From Sphingobacteriales bacterium 44-61 (GTDB lineage: Bacteria > Bacteroidota > Bacteroidia > Chitinophagales > Chitinophagaceae), in the NCBI GenBank assembly GCA_001898405.1, contig MKTW01000007.1:1-64000 (forward strand): a stretch of DNA of 64,000 nucleotides, in the 5' to 3' direction. The position numbers and the translations under genes are program-made. Shown here piece after piece: positions 25,571 to 34,023 of the stretch (within the stretch, counting starts at the first letter, position 1; the number at the start of each line of letters is the position of its first letter). The notes under the pieces are model-generated. The model was not told the origin of the DNA. It did no database searches and worked only from the letters and a program-made list of their open reading frames with translations.

Positions 25571-26799
25571 ACAACGTATTGACTATATTATTCTTGCTGA
25601 TAGCGGGCAATGCCTTTGGTAAAACAATTATTGTTGAGAAAAATACAATGATCAGTTCATTGAGCCAGGGAATACAACTTGCAAAAGAGGGAGATACTGT
25701 TTTACTGCGTAAAGGAGTTTATAAGGAATGCAATATCGTTATCGATAAGCCACTGTATCTTCAAGGTGAAGGCTGGCCGGTACTGGATGCAGAATTCAAA
25801 AATGAGATACTCAAGTTGACCGGGAAAGATATAGTTGTCCGGAGTATTCATTTTGCCAACGCCGGCTATTCATCCATGAATGATTATGCTGCTATCAAGG
25901 TAATTGATGCTACCAATATCCTGATCGAAAACAATGCGATCAGCAATGCTTCCTTTGCTATTCATTTTGCCAATTCCACTTATTCCACTATCCGGAATAA
26001 TATAATCGCCGGGACCAACAAATCGGAACATTCTTCCGGCAATGGCATACACCTGTGGAAATGCGATGGAATGACAGTGGAGAACAATTTCATCCGCGGG
26101 CACCGCGATGGGATCTACTTTGAGTTTGTTACAGGGTCCACTATCCGTGGTAACACAAGTGAGATGAACGTCAGGTATGGCTTACATTTTATGTTCTCCC
26201 ACAGCGACACCTATCAAAACAATATATTCCGTAACAACGGAGCAGGTGTGGCGGTTATGTACAGCAAGAACGTAAGAATGGAAAACAATGAGTTTGATAA
26301 GAACGCCGGTGCCAGCGCTTACGGGATTTTGTTGAAAGATATTACTGACAGCCATATTGAACACAACAAGTTTCTTCAGAACACTGTGGCAATACACATG
26401 GAAGGCAGCAGCCGGATCGAAATAGGAAAGAACATTTTTAAAAGCAACGGATGGGCCGTAAAAGTGCAGGCAAGCTGCGATGATAATACCTTCCACCATA
26501 ACAATTTCTATGGTAACACATTTGATATAGCTACCAATGGTTCTAAAACACTTAACAAGTTTTACAATAACTACTGGGACAAATATGATGGCTATGATAT
26601 GAACAGGGACGGAGCCGGAGATATCCCCTATCACCCTGTCAGCATGTACTCAATGATAGTGGAGCAGAATCCCAACTCCTTAATGCTCTTGCGAAGTTTT
26701 ATGGTATCGCTGCTGGATAAGGCGGAGAAAGCCATTCCCAGCCTGACCCCGGAAAACCTTGTGGATAATTCACCTATGATCAAACCGAACAAACTATGA
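25567..26799 (+). CDS. nosD: NosD, periplasmic right-handed beta-helix protein for copper-site maturation
   Basis: A 410-residue protein starting with GTG at 25567 (GTGA overlap with nosL). A cleavable signal peptide ends near residue 19 (NAFGK). The body shows the repeated short beta-strands of a parallel beta-helix (IRNNIIAG, VENNFIRGHRDGIYFE, MRNN-type MENNEFDKN) typical of NosD/CASH proteins. With NosF and NosY it forms the complex needed to assemble CuZ of NosZ. Followed by nosF with a 4-nt overlap. Confidence 0.93.
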   Translation: MNNVLTILFLLIAGNAFGKTIIVEKNTMISSLSQGIQLAKEGDTVLLRKGVYKECNIVIDKPLYLQGEGWPVLDAEFKNEILKLTGKDIVVRSIHFANAGYSSMNDYAAIKVIDATNILIENNAISNASFAIHFANSTYSTIRNNIIAGTNKSEHSSGNGIHLWKCDGMTVENNFIRGHRDGIYFEFVTGSTIRGNTSEMNVRYGLHFMFSHSDTYQNNIFRNNGAGVAVMYSKNVRMENNEFDKNAGASAYGILLKDITDSHIEHNKFLQNTVAIHMEGSSRIEIGKNIFKSNGWAVKVQASCDDNTFHHNNFYGNTFDIATNGSKTLNKFYNNYWDKYDGYDMNRDGAGDIPYHPVSMYSMIVEQNPNSLMLLRSFMVSLLDKAEKAIPSLTPENLVDNSPMIKPNKL

Positions 26800-27548
26800 T
26801 CAGGATCGACCATATAAGCAAAAGATTTAAAAGGCTGCAGGTACTGGATAATGTATCCGCTTCTTTTACAAAAGGCCAGGTTATATCCCTGATCGGTCCA
26901 AACGGTTCAGGAAAGACCACGCTGATCAAAACCATTCTCGGGATGGTGAAAGCAGATAGTGGTGAGATATACGTTAATGATACTGCCGTTAACAGCGATT
27001 TTGAATACAGGAAAAATATTGGCTACATGCCGCAGATCGGACGCTATCCCGATAACCTGAAGATCGGCCAGTTGTTTAAAATGCTGAAGCATATCCGGGG
27101 TAAGGAAGACGGGGAACTGGACCATAACCTGGTGGAGAAGTTCAATCTGCCTGCCATTTATGATAAACCCATGCGGACACTCTCCGGCGGTACAAGACAA
27201 AAAGTAAGTGCCTGCCTGGCCTTCCTTTTTAACCCGGATGTGTTGATCCTTGATGAACCAACAGCCGGACTGGATCCTTTATCTTCTGAGATCCTGAAAG
27301 AGAAGATCATTGAAGAAAAAAACAAGAACAAACTCATATTGATCACTTCCCATGTGTTAAGTGACCTGGATGAGCTTACCACTCATATTATGTACCTGCA
27401 GGAAGGCAAGCTCCGGTTCTTAAAAGATATGCAGACCCTGCAGGATGAAACAGGCGAAGCCAGGTTGGGCAAAGCGATTGCAAGGATCATGAAGAGCGAG
27501 AAGCTTAACCTGTTAAGCGAGGATGAGAAGCTAATGGTAAAAAAATGA
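26796..27548 (+). CDS. nosF: NosF, ABC transporter ATPase
   Basis: A 250-residue ATP-binding cassette protein with Walker A GPNGSGKTT (residue ~35), Q-loop (YMPQIG), signature LSGGTRQK (~129), Walker B LILDEPTAGLDP (~150) and H-loop (TSHVLSDL). It is coupled to nosD (ATGA overlap) and precedes the permease by 19 nt, the conserved nosDFY order. It energises the NosDFY complex acting in NosZ copper-site assembly. Confidence 0.95.
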   Translation: MIRIDHISKRFKRLQVLDNVSASFTKGQVISLIGPNGSGKTTLIKTILGMVKADSGEIYVNDTAVNSDFEYRKNIGYMPQIGRYPDNLKIGQLFKMLKHIRGKEDGELDHNLVEKFNLPAIYDKPMRTLSGGTRQKVSACLAFLFNPDVLILDEPTAGLDPLSSEILKEKIIEEKNKNKLILITSHVLSDLDELTTHIMYLQEGKLRFLKDMQTLQDETGEARLGKAIARIMKSEKLNLLSEDEKLMVKK

Positions 27549-27567
27549 TTATCGATCAAATTACTTT

Positions 27568-28335
27568 ATGATAAAGCTGGCACGATACGTTCTGTATGAT
27601 ATCTTCCGTAGCAAGGTGATAATCGGCTATACCTTATTCTTGTTCCTTATCTCGGTAAGCCTGTTCAATATGGAAGAGAACAGCAGCAAAGCGATGTTGA
27701 GCCTGCTGAGCATTGTACTGATCGTAGTGCCTTTGATCAGTCTGATCTTTGCCACTATTCATTATTACAATTCTTACGAATTTATTGAGTTGATGCTATC
27801 CCAGCCGATGAGCCGGACAAAAATATTGCTAAGTGAATACAGCGGGGTAAGCTTATCCCTGCTAGCTTCTTTCCTTATAGGTGTAGGCATCCCTGTATTG
27901 ATCTATTCGTTTGATGGAACAGGTATGGCCATGTTGTTTACCGGGAGCGCATTAACCATGATATTCACTTCCATAGCCTTTTTCGCTTCTGTAAAATCAA
28001 GGGATAAAGCCCGCGGTATTGGTGCTGCATTGCTGCTCTGGTTTTATTTTGCCCTGATCTTTGACGGGCTGATACTGCTGATATTGTTTGCTTTCAGCGA
28101 TTACCCTCTTGAAAAACTGACCTTATTGCTTTCTTCCCTGAACCCGATCGATCTGGGACGTATTTTCATTATGCTTAAGATGGACGTCAGTGCACTGATG
28201 GGTTACACAGGAGCTTTATACAAAGACTTCTTTGGAAGCTTATCCGGCATGCTGTATACTATGGGGATCATGTTTGTTTGGATGGCTGTGCCTTTGTGGT
28301 TGGCAGTAAGGGCATTTAAAAGAAAAGACTTATAG
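27568..28335 (+). CDS. nosY: NosY, ABC transporter permease
   Basis: A 255-residue protein with about six hydrophobic helices and the MIKLARYVLYDIFRSK start typical of NosY/ABC-2 permeases. The motif LMLSQPMSRTKILLSEY near residue 75 resembles the conserved cytoplasmic coupling region. It is the last gene of the nosDFY trio and a strong terminator follows. Confidence 0.93.
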   Translation: MIKLARYVLYDIFRSKVIIGYTLFLFLISVSLFNMEENSSKAMLSLLSIVLIVVPLISLIFATIHYYNSYEFIELMLSQPMSRTKILLSEYSGVSLSLLASFLIGVGIPVLIYSFDGTGMAMLFTGSALTMIFTSIAFFASVKSRDKARGIGAALLLWFYFALIFDGLILLILFAFSDYPLEKLTLLLSSLNPIDLGRIFIMLKMDVSALMGYTGALYKDFFGSLSGMLYTMGIMFVWMAVPLWLAVRAFKRKDL

Positions 28336-28392
28336 ACACTTTCGGGGTTATTATATAATATCCAATGGGAAACCCGGTTAATGGTAAACATT

Positions 28393-28422
28393 AAAAAGCC
28401 CTTTCTGAAGAGAGGGCTTTTT
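28393..28422 (+). terminator. Intrinsic terminator after nosY
   Basis: AAAAAGCCCTTTC / GAGAGGGCTTTTT stem (one G-T pair) with a TGAA loop and T-tract; being A-flanked it may also work for the convergent hemerythrin gene. Confidence 0.85.
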
Positions 28423-28450
28423 AATCAGGCGTATCAGGAGCCAGGCAAAC

Positions 28451-28930
28451 TTATTTCCTGCTCCAGAAAGGATGAGCCCATTCTTTATCTGAATGAGAGG
28501 TTGCTGAAAGTTTATCAGCTATTGTATTAAGCTGATCATCTGATAAAATATTTTCCAGGTAGCCAAATAGCCAACGCTCTTCGAACCGGATATGATTAGT
28601 AACAAATAATGCCAGTATGGAGAATAGGTTGTTATCCGGATCATTGTCCAATGCCAGGATAAGTTCTTTTATATCTGCATGCTCCTGCTGAAGTTGGGAA
28701 GCAAGTGCCGGGTCAGCTATATAGGGCAACAGTATCTTTTCTTCCTGGATAAAGTGACTTCGCATATAATGGCGCCAGTACCAAAGTATATAGTCTCGGA
28801 GAGTAACCGCATCTGTACCATTCCCAAGCCCCTGCTTTATTTTCCAGCAAAACAATAAGCTGTTGTGATGCTCCCGGCTGAGGGCAGCCAGTTGGGCGCT
28901 TCTTTTTATTGGAGTCGGCTCTTTAACCAT
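28451..28930 (-). CDS. Hemerythrin-like (HHE) domain protein
   Basis: A 159-residue four-helix protein. I chose ATG 28930 because a TATTTTTG promoter box lies 4 nt upstream and the longer frame to 28999 is not protein-like. Metal ligands fit a hemerythrin/HHE fold: SREHHNSL, HYMRSHFIQEEK, QQEHADIK and NHIRFEERWLF. Such proteins bind a di-iron centre and sense or handle O2 or NO. The position next to the nos locus suggests a role in NO or O2 handling, which is inference. Confidence 0.8.
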   Translation of the reverse strand: MVKEPTPIKRSAQLAALSREHHNSLLFCWKIKQGLGNGTDAVTLRDYILWYWRHYMRSHFIQEEKILLPYIADPALASQLQQEHADIKELILALDNDPDNNLFSILALFVTNHIRFEERWLFGYLENILSDDQLNTIADKLSATSHSDKEWAHPFWSRK

Positions 28931-28934
28931 ACTA

Positions 28935-28942
28935 CAAAAATA
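28935..28942 (-). promoter_or_regulatory. -7 promoter box of the hemerythrin gene, possible leaderless transcript
   Basis: On the minus strand it reads TATTTTTG (exact TAnnTTTG) and ends 4 nt before ATG 28930, so transcription would begin at or next to the start codon. No clear -33 TTG is seen. Confidence 0.5.
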
Positions 28943-29152
28943 TACGTGGTCATGAGCCGTGAAATGACCCTGAACAGAAGCCTTCCTGATTTTAATCAAC
29001 TGTTAAAAACGGGAATCCGAGGGGTCACAGGCTTAAGTGTGTAGTGCTGTAACACATTGAATTAAGTGCTGATTACTGGTGAGCAGGGAGAAATAAACAA
29101 CGGGTATAACTCAATCTTAAAATTATGTAAACACGTCCGCACTATTTCCTCA

Positions 29153-29160
29153 TATATTTG
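29153..29160 (+). promoter_or_regulatory. -7 promoter box of the copper-handling operon, possible leaderless transcript
   Basis: TATATTTG, an exact TAnnTTTG, ends 6 nt before ATG 29167. With the start site expected a few nt after the box, the leader would be nearly absent. No good -33 element seen. Confidence 0.5.
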
Positions 29161-29166
29161 CCCCGG

Positions 29167-29562
29167 ATGAAGAAAATTGTTGTCACCATACTTGCCCTTC
29201 TTTACCTCTCTGCTTCGGTAGGTGCCACTGTTCATTTCCATTATTGCATGGATAAATTGGTGGACTGGGGGCTTGAGCACAGCAATGATAAAACCTGCGA
29301 CCAATGCGGCATGGAAAAAAGCCATGAAAAAGACAATGGCTGCTGCAAGGACGAACATAAACAGGTCAAACTTGAAAATGATCACAAAGGGGCTATTGCT
29401 TTTCAACTGGCCGGATTGATGTCTATTGACCTTCCTGCTTATGAATTTGAATTACCACAGATCAACTTTCCGACTGTTACCGGGCAACATCCTTTAAGCC
29501 ATGCTCCTCCCGGAGCAGGTGACATAGCTGTTTACATCCGCAACTGCGTTTTCCGTATTTAA
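29167..29562 (+). CDS. HYC_CC_PP family small exported metal-associated protein
   Basis: A 131-residue protein from ATG 29167 with an N-terminal signal segment (to about residue 20). It carries the family's marker motifs in order: HYCMDKL, CDQCGMEK, GCCKDEH and HAPPG. The many Cys and His residues suggest metal binding, and it opens an operon of copper/heavy-metal proteins. Members of this Bacteroidota family are of unproven function; here the context suggests copper or silver resistance. Confidence 0.85.
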   Translation: MKKIVVTILALLYLSASVGATVHFHYCMDKLVDWGLEHSNDKTCDQCGMEKSHEKDNGCCKDEHKQVKLENDHKGAIAFQLAGLMSIDLPAYEFELPQINFPTVTGQHPLSHAPPGAGDIAVYIRNCVFRI

Positions 29563-29675
29563 ATCCTGCTTCTTTACATGAGCCGGGCAAATGATAGCCG
29601 GGCTATAGGCATTTCATGCCGTTCTATCTGGTGATCTACTGAGTTTCAATATTAATAACCCAACTAAAAATTTTT

Positions 29676-30290
29676 ATGAAAAAAGTATTTTTTGCAGTGA
29701 CTGCTGCTGCCCTCGTATTTATTGCCTGTAATAACGACAAACAAACTGAAAGCCATGACATGGCAGGGATAAGTAAAGATACTGCGGCAGCAAGTGCTTC
29801 AGCAGATGATAAAGACATCAAGACTGTATCGGTTACTTACACAAACCTTGATCCCAGGCTGACTTCTTCCATAAAGGAAATAGTTGATCATTATCTCCAT
29901 GTTAAAAATGCATTGGCCAGTGATAATGAGCAGGAAGCTGCAAGCGGAGGCACTGCCATGTTTACTGCAATAAATAAGCTCGATAAATCCTTATTCACTG
30001 CTGACCAGAAAAAGCTGTATGAAGAAAATGAAGCGGATGTGAAAGAACATGCAGAACATATCGGCAAAAGCAAAATTGATCATCAACGGGAGCATTTTGC
30101 GATGATGAGTGAAGATGTTTATGCATTGACTAAAGCATTCGGAGCAGGAAAAACGCTTTACCACGACTATTGCCCGATGTACAACAATGACAAGGGAGCT
30201 CTCTGGCTGAGTGAAACAGTAGAGATCAAAAACCCATACATGGGCGGTAAAATGCTTAAATGCGGTACAGTAGAAGAAAAGATCCAATAA
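29676..30290 (+). CDS. DUF3347 lipoprotein, copper-associated
   Basis: A 204-residue lipoprotein (VFIAC, Cys18). The domain at ~50-204 matches DUF3347: DHYLHVKNALASDN, FTAINKLD, REHFAMMSEDVYALTKAFG, and the Cys/Met motif DYCPMYNNDKGALWLSE followed by NPYMGGKMLKCG. The Cys, Met and His pattern suits periplasmic Cu(I) binding, and DUF3347 domains occur in CusB-type proteins. It sits between the HYC_CC_PP gene and a haem-binding gene in the metal operon. Confidence 0.85.
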   Translation: MKKVFFAVTAAALVFIACNNDKQTESHDMAGISKDTAAASASADDKDIKTVSVTYTNLDPRLTSSIKEIVDHYLHVKNALASDNEQEAASGGTAMFTAINKLDKSLFTADQKKLYEENEADVKEHAEHIGKSKIDHQREHFAMMSEDVYALTKAFGAGKTLYHDYCPMYNNDKGALWLSETVEIKNPYMGGKMLKCGTVEEKIQ

Positions 30291-30299
30291 ACCTCCTGG

Positions 30300-30773
30300 A
30301 TGATCATGCGTATCATTAAAAAAATAGCATGGTGCTTATTGGCCACTCTGGTGTTGTTGCAATTCATTCCGGCAAGTGTAAATAAGACAGGGGTTGTTTC
30401 TGAGATGGATATAATGGCTCAGTACCCTGTTCCTTCAGCGGTTCAATCGGTATTGGAAAAAGCCTGTTATGATTGCCACAGCAATAACACCAGCTATCCC
30501 TGGTATGCCCGTGTGCAGCCTTTCAGGTTGTGGATTGACGGGCATGTGAAAGATGGCAAAAAGGAGCTGAACTTCAGCGAATACGGATCTTATTCAAAGA
30601 AAAGGCAGTTCAATAAGCTCCGTTCAATTGGAGAATCACTTGAAGAAGGTACCATGCCTCTTAAGTCCTATCGCTTTCTGCATGCCGGAGCAAAACTTAC
30701 GGGTGCACAAAAAGCCGCTGTGCTGAAATGGGTAAATGATATGCGTCATCTAATGGAAGCAGAAAAAGAATAA
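30300..30773 (+). CDS. Haem-binding domain protein (single CxxCH)
   Basis: A 157-residue protein with an N-terminal membrane anchor or signal (residues 5-22) and a CYDCHSNNTSYPWYARVQP haem-binding motif, characteristic of the Haem_bd family. Downstream KRQFNKLRSIGESLEEGTMPL is the usual second block. It begins 9 nt after the DUF3347 gene and ends 21 nt before the pump gene. Start could also be ATG 30306. Confidence 0.85.
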   Translation: MIMRIIKKIAWCLLATLVLLQFIPASVNKTGVVSEMDIMAQYPVPSAVQSVLEKACYDCHSNNTSYPWYARVQPFRLWIDGHVKDGKKELNFSEYGSYSKKRQFNKLRSIGESLEEGTMPLKSYRFLHAGAKLTGAQKAAVLKWVNDMRHLMEAEKE

Positions 30774-30794
30774 GCAGTTTCTTAAAATCAGTTT

Positions 30795-32087
30795 ATGGTC
30801 CATAGAATTATAGAATGGTCGCTCCGCAACCGGTTCATCGTACTGGTGCTATCCGCTGGTTTGTTTGTATGGGGTGTCTTTTCAGTAAAGAAAAACCCGA
30901 TCGATGCAATTCCTGACCTGTCGGAAAACCAGGTGATCGTATTTACCGAGTGGATGGGAAGAGGGCCCCAATTGATCGAAGATCAGATCACATATCCATT
31001 GGTGACCAACCTGCAAGGGTTGCCACGGATAAAATATGTACGCGGCACATCCATGTTTGGGATGAGTTTCATTTATATCATTTTCGATGATGCAGTAGAT
31101 ATTTATTGGGCAAGAGAACGGGTACTGGAAAGATTGAGTACCGTGACAGCTTCACTGCCAACAGGTGTTGCTCCACAGTTGGGGCCTGATGGAACCGGTG
31201 TGGGGCATATCCTATGGTACACACTTGATGCCCCTGCAATGGATTTAGGCGAGCAAAGGGCGTTGCAGGACTGGTATATAAAATTTGCTCTGCAAAATGT
31301 GGAAGGTGTGAGCGAGATCGCTTCATTCGGTGGCTTTCAGAAGCAATACCAGGTAACTGTCAACCCCAATAAGCTATTGTATTACCGGCTCTCTGTTCCG
31401 GATGTTATTAATGCTGTCCGCAGCAACAATAATGAATCTGGTGGAAGAAAATTTGAGTTGAGTGATATAGGCTATATCATTAAAACCTCCGGTTACCTGA
31501 AATCAATAGAAGAGATTGAAAATATTCCTGTCAAAAACCAGAACAGTATCCCCATCCGGGTTGCTGATGTTGCCACAGTGCAAATGACCGGTGAAGCCCG
31601 TTTGGGGATTTTTGACCAGGACGGTGAAGGTGAACGCGTAGGCGGAATTGTAGTGATGCGTTACGGGGAAAATGCAGCGACAGTTATTGATAATGTGAAA
31701 GAGAAAATGAAGGAAGTAACTAAAGGACTTCCCGAAAAAGTAAAATTTGATATCGTGTATGACCGCGGAGAATTGATAAAAGAATCAGTCAGTTCCATTA
31801 AAGCTACGCTTATTGAAGAAATGATCGTCGTCTCTATTGTTGTGATCATTTTCCTTTTTCACTGGCGAAGTGCTTTAAGCATTATCATTCAGATCCCCAT
31901 TACGCTGGCTGCCAGCTTTATCCTGCTGAATGCATTCGGGATCTCATCCAATATTATGTCGCTTACGGGTATTGCACTGGCAATAGGTGTTATTGTAGAC
32001 AATGGCATCATCATGAGTGAGAATGCCTATAAGCATTTATCGGAGCGGTATGAAATATGGCAAAAACAAAACAAACAAGGAGTGTAG
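30795..32087 (+). CDS. CusA/CzcA-type RND efflux pump, N-terminal half (frame ends early)
   Basis: A 430-residue frame equal to the N-terminal 40% of a heavy-metal efflux RND permease: IEWSLRNRFIVLVLSAGL, NPIDAIPDLSENQVIVFTEWMGR, GPDGTGVGHILWYTL, and the second membrane block with GIALAIGVIVDNGIIMSENAYKHL. It stops at TAG 32085-32087 inside the cytoplasmic loop after helix 4. The remaining 644 residues are in the +1 frame starting 1 nt later. A full-length CusA has about 1040-1080 residues, matching the sum. Confidence 0.9.
   Translation: MVHRIIEWSLRNRFIVLVLSAGLFVWGVFSVKKNPIDAIPDLSENQVIVFTEWMGRGPQLIEDQITYPLVTNLQGLPRIKYVRGTSMFGMSFIYIIFDDAVDIYWARERVLERLSTVTASLPTGVAPQLGPDGTGVGHILWYTLDAPAMDLGEQRALQDWYIKFALQNVEGVSEIASFGGFQKQYQVTVNPNKLLYYRLSVPDVINAVRSNNNESGGRKFELSDIGYIIKTSGYLKSIEEIENIPVKNQNSIPIRVADVATVQMTGEARLGIFDQDGEGERVGGIVVMRYGENAATVIDNVKEKMKEVTKGLPEKVKFDIVYDRGELIKESVSSIKATLIEEMIVVSIVVIIFLFHWRSALSIIIQIPITLAASFILLNAFGISSNIMSLTGIALAIGVIVDNGIIMSENAYKHLSERYEIWQKQNKQGV
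32077..32082 (+). promoter_or_regulatory. Shine-Dalgarno sequence before the second CusA frame
   Basis: AAGGAG lies 6 nt before ATG 32089. Shine-Dalgarno sites are scarce in this window, so one here, exactly at the frame break, favours re-initiation at the second half. Confidence 0.45.
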
Positions 32088-32088
32088 T

Positions 32089-34023
32089 ATGAAGCGGATA
32101 AAAAAGATATTTCAAAAACCGGCGCCCTGGATCTCTGAAGAAGAGCGGCTAAAAGTGATAGAGAGCTCGAGCAAGCAGGTTTCACGGGGAGTGTTTTTTG
32201 CCACTGTGATCATTATCACTTCTTTCCTGCCGGTGTTTATGCTTACCGGACAGGAAGGAAAGTTGTTCCATCCATTGGCCTATACGAAAACATTTATCAT
32301 GATCGTGGATGCACTGTTGGTGATCACACTGGCGCCTGTGCTTATTTCCTTTTTTATGAAAGGGAAATTCAGGCCTGACAATACTAACCCGGTAAACAGG
32401 GTACTGGAAAAAATATATACACCGGTGATCAAAGTAGTGTTGAAATGGCGTAAGACTGTATTGGCGATAAATATCCTGGCTTTGGTGGCCACCATTCCTT
32501 TATTACGAAGCCTTGGAACGGAATTTATGCCACCGCTTGATGAGCAAAGCATTTTGTTTATGCCCGTTACTCTTCCGGATGTTTCTAATGGAGAGGCCAA
32601 GCGGATATTGCAAGTGCAGGATAGGATCATTAAATCGGTGCCGGAGGTTGATAAAGTATTGGGCAAAGCCGGCCGTGCCAGCACGGCAACCGATAATTCA
32701 CCGATCAGCATGATTGAAACGATCATTATGTTGAAGCCAAGGTCTGAATGGCGAAAGGGTATTACTAAAAAAGAAATAATTGATGAACTGGATGCAAAGC
32801 TACAGATACCCGGTGTGGTGAACGGCTGGACACAGCCTATTATCAACCGCATCAACATGCTGTCGACCGGAATCCGTACAGATGTAGGCGTAAAAGTATA
32901 TGGACAGGATCTTGATACGCTCGCCGTTGTTTCCGAAAAGGTAAAAAAGATATTGGAAGGAACACCGGGGATCAAGGACCTGTATGTTGAACCGATCACT
33001 GGTGGAAAATACCTGAGTATTGATCCAAGAAGAGAAGATTTAAGCCGGTATGGATTAAGTATAGACGATGTGAACCAGACGATCGAATCGGCTATAGGCG
33101 GAGCGTCTATTGGGAACACAGTGGAAGGCCGTCAACGCTTCTCTATTAATGTGAGGCTGGCACAGGATTACCGGAACAGTGTGGAACGGATCAAACGTAT
33201 CCCACTTATGTCGCCTGCTTTTGGCGAAGTGCCTTTATCGGCGGTAGCCGATATTTCCTTTCAGGATGGGCCTCCTATGATCACTTCTGAGAATGCAATG
33301 CTGAGAGGAGCTGTTTTATTCAATGTAAGAGACAGGGACCTGGGTAGTACGGTTAAAGAAGCGATACAAAAAATGAATGAAGAAAAAGGCGTTCTGCCCC
33401 AGGGATATCATGTGGAATGGAGCGGACAGTATGAAAACCTTATCCGTGGCCAGCAAACACTTTTATGGATCGCACCGGTTGTACTGGTCATTATCTTTTT
33501 CTCACTCTACTTTGCTTTTCATTCAATCCGCGAAGCATTCTTCAGCCTTATCACTGTTCCCTTTGCACTCATCGGGGGAGCTTATATGATCTGGTTCTGG
33601 GGAGTGAATTTATCTGTTGCAGTAGCTGTAGGGTTTATCGCTCTGTTTGGTATTGCTGTGGAAACAGGCATTGTGATGGTAATATATCTGAATGATGCCA
33701 TGCAGCAGCTTGTAAAAGTAAAAGGCAATTCGGGTAAAACGATCACCAAGGAGGATCTGCGGCAATATGTGATCATGGGAGCTGCCAAGCGGCTGCGCCC
33801 CAAACTAATGACGGTTTGTGTATCACTGTTTGGTTTAGTGCCGGTGCTTTGGGCCAGCGGGGTAGGCACAGATGTGATGAAACCAATCGTGTTGCCAATG
33901 ATCGGAGGAGTACTTACTTCTTCAACACATATCCTGCTGGTGACGCCACTTATTTTCTTAATGACCAAAGAGTATGAATTGCGCAAATACGGAAAACTGG
34001 AAATACATGAAACAGCTCATTAA
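32089..34023 (+). CDS. CusA/CzcA-type RND efflux pump, C-terminal part (separate frame)
   Basis: A 644-residue frame from ATG 32089. It resumes the pump at the loop (ISEEERLKVIESSSKQVSRGVFFATVIIITSFLPVF) and contains the rest: the porter region (GTEFMPPLDEQSILFMPVTLPD, YGLSIDDVNQTIESAIGG), and the last helices (GIAVETGIVMVIYLNDAM, RLRPKLMTVCVSLFGLVPVL). Nothing is missing relative to the family except the fusion to the first frame. The frame is open upstream to 32017, so a one-base slip within 32017-32085 would restore one protein. Its end overlaps the tolC-like gene by 17 nt. Confidence 0.9.
   Translation: MKRIKKIFQKPAPWISEEERLKVIESSSKQVSRGVFFATVIIITSFLPVFMLTGQEGKLFHPLAYTKTFIMIVDALLVITLAPVLISFFMKGKFRPDNTNPVNRVLEKIYTPVIKVVLKWRKTVLAINILALVATIPLLRSLGTEFMPPLDEQSILFMPVTLPDVSNGEAKRILQVQDRIIKSVPEVDKVLGKAGRASTATDNSPISMIETIIMLKPRSEWRKGITKKEIIDELDAKLQIPGVVNGWTQPIINRINMLSTGIRTDVGVKVYGQDLDTLAVVSEKVKKILEGTPGIKDLYVEPITGGKYLSIDPRREDLSRYGLSIDDVNQTIESAIGGASIGNTVEGRQRFSINVRLAQDYRNSVERIKRIPLMSPAFGEVPLSAVADISFQDGPPMITSENAMLRGAVLFNVRDRDLGSTVKEAIQKMNEEKGVLPQGYHVEWSGQYENLIRGQQTLLWIAPVVLVIIFFSLYFAFHSIREAFFSLITVPFALIGGAYMIWFWGVNLSVAVAVGFIALFGIAVETGIVMVIYLNDAMQQLVKVKGNSGKTITKEDLRQYVIMGAAKRLRPKLMTVCVSLFGLVPVLWASGVGTDVMKPIVLPMIGGVLTSSTHILLVTPLIFLMTKEYELRKYGKLEIHETAH

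Noticed and set aside
28451-28999. Longer hemerythrin start at 28999
   Set aside because: The extra 23 residues lie across the promoter box at 28935-28942 and lack similarity to the fold.
29575-29640. Hairpins (TAGCCGGGCTA and GGCATTTCATGCC) after the HYC_CC_PP gene as terminator
   Set aside because: No T-tract follows and the next gene is in the same operon; at most a weak processing signal.
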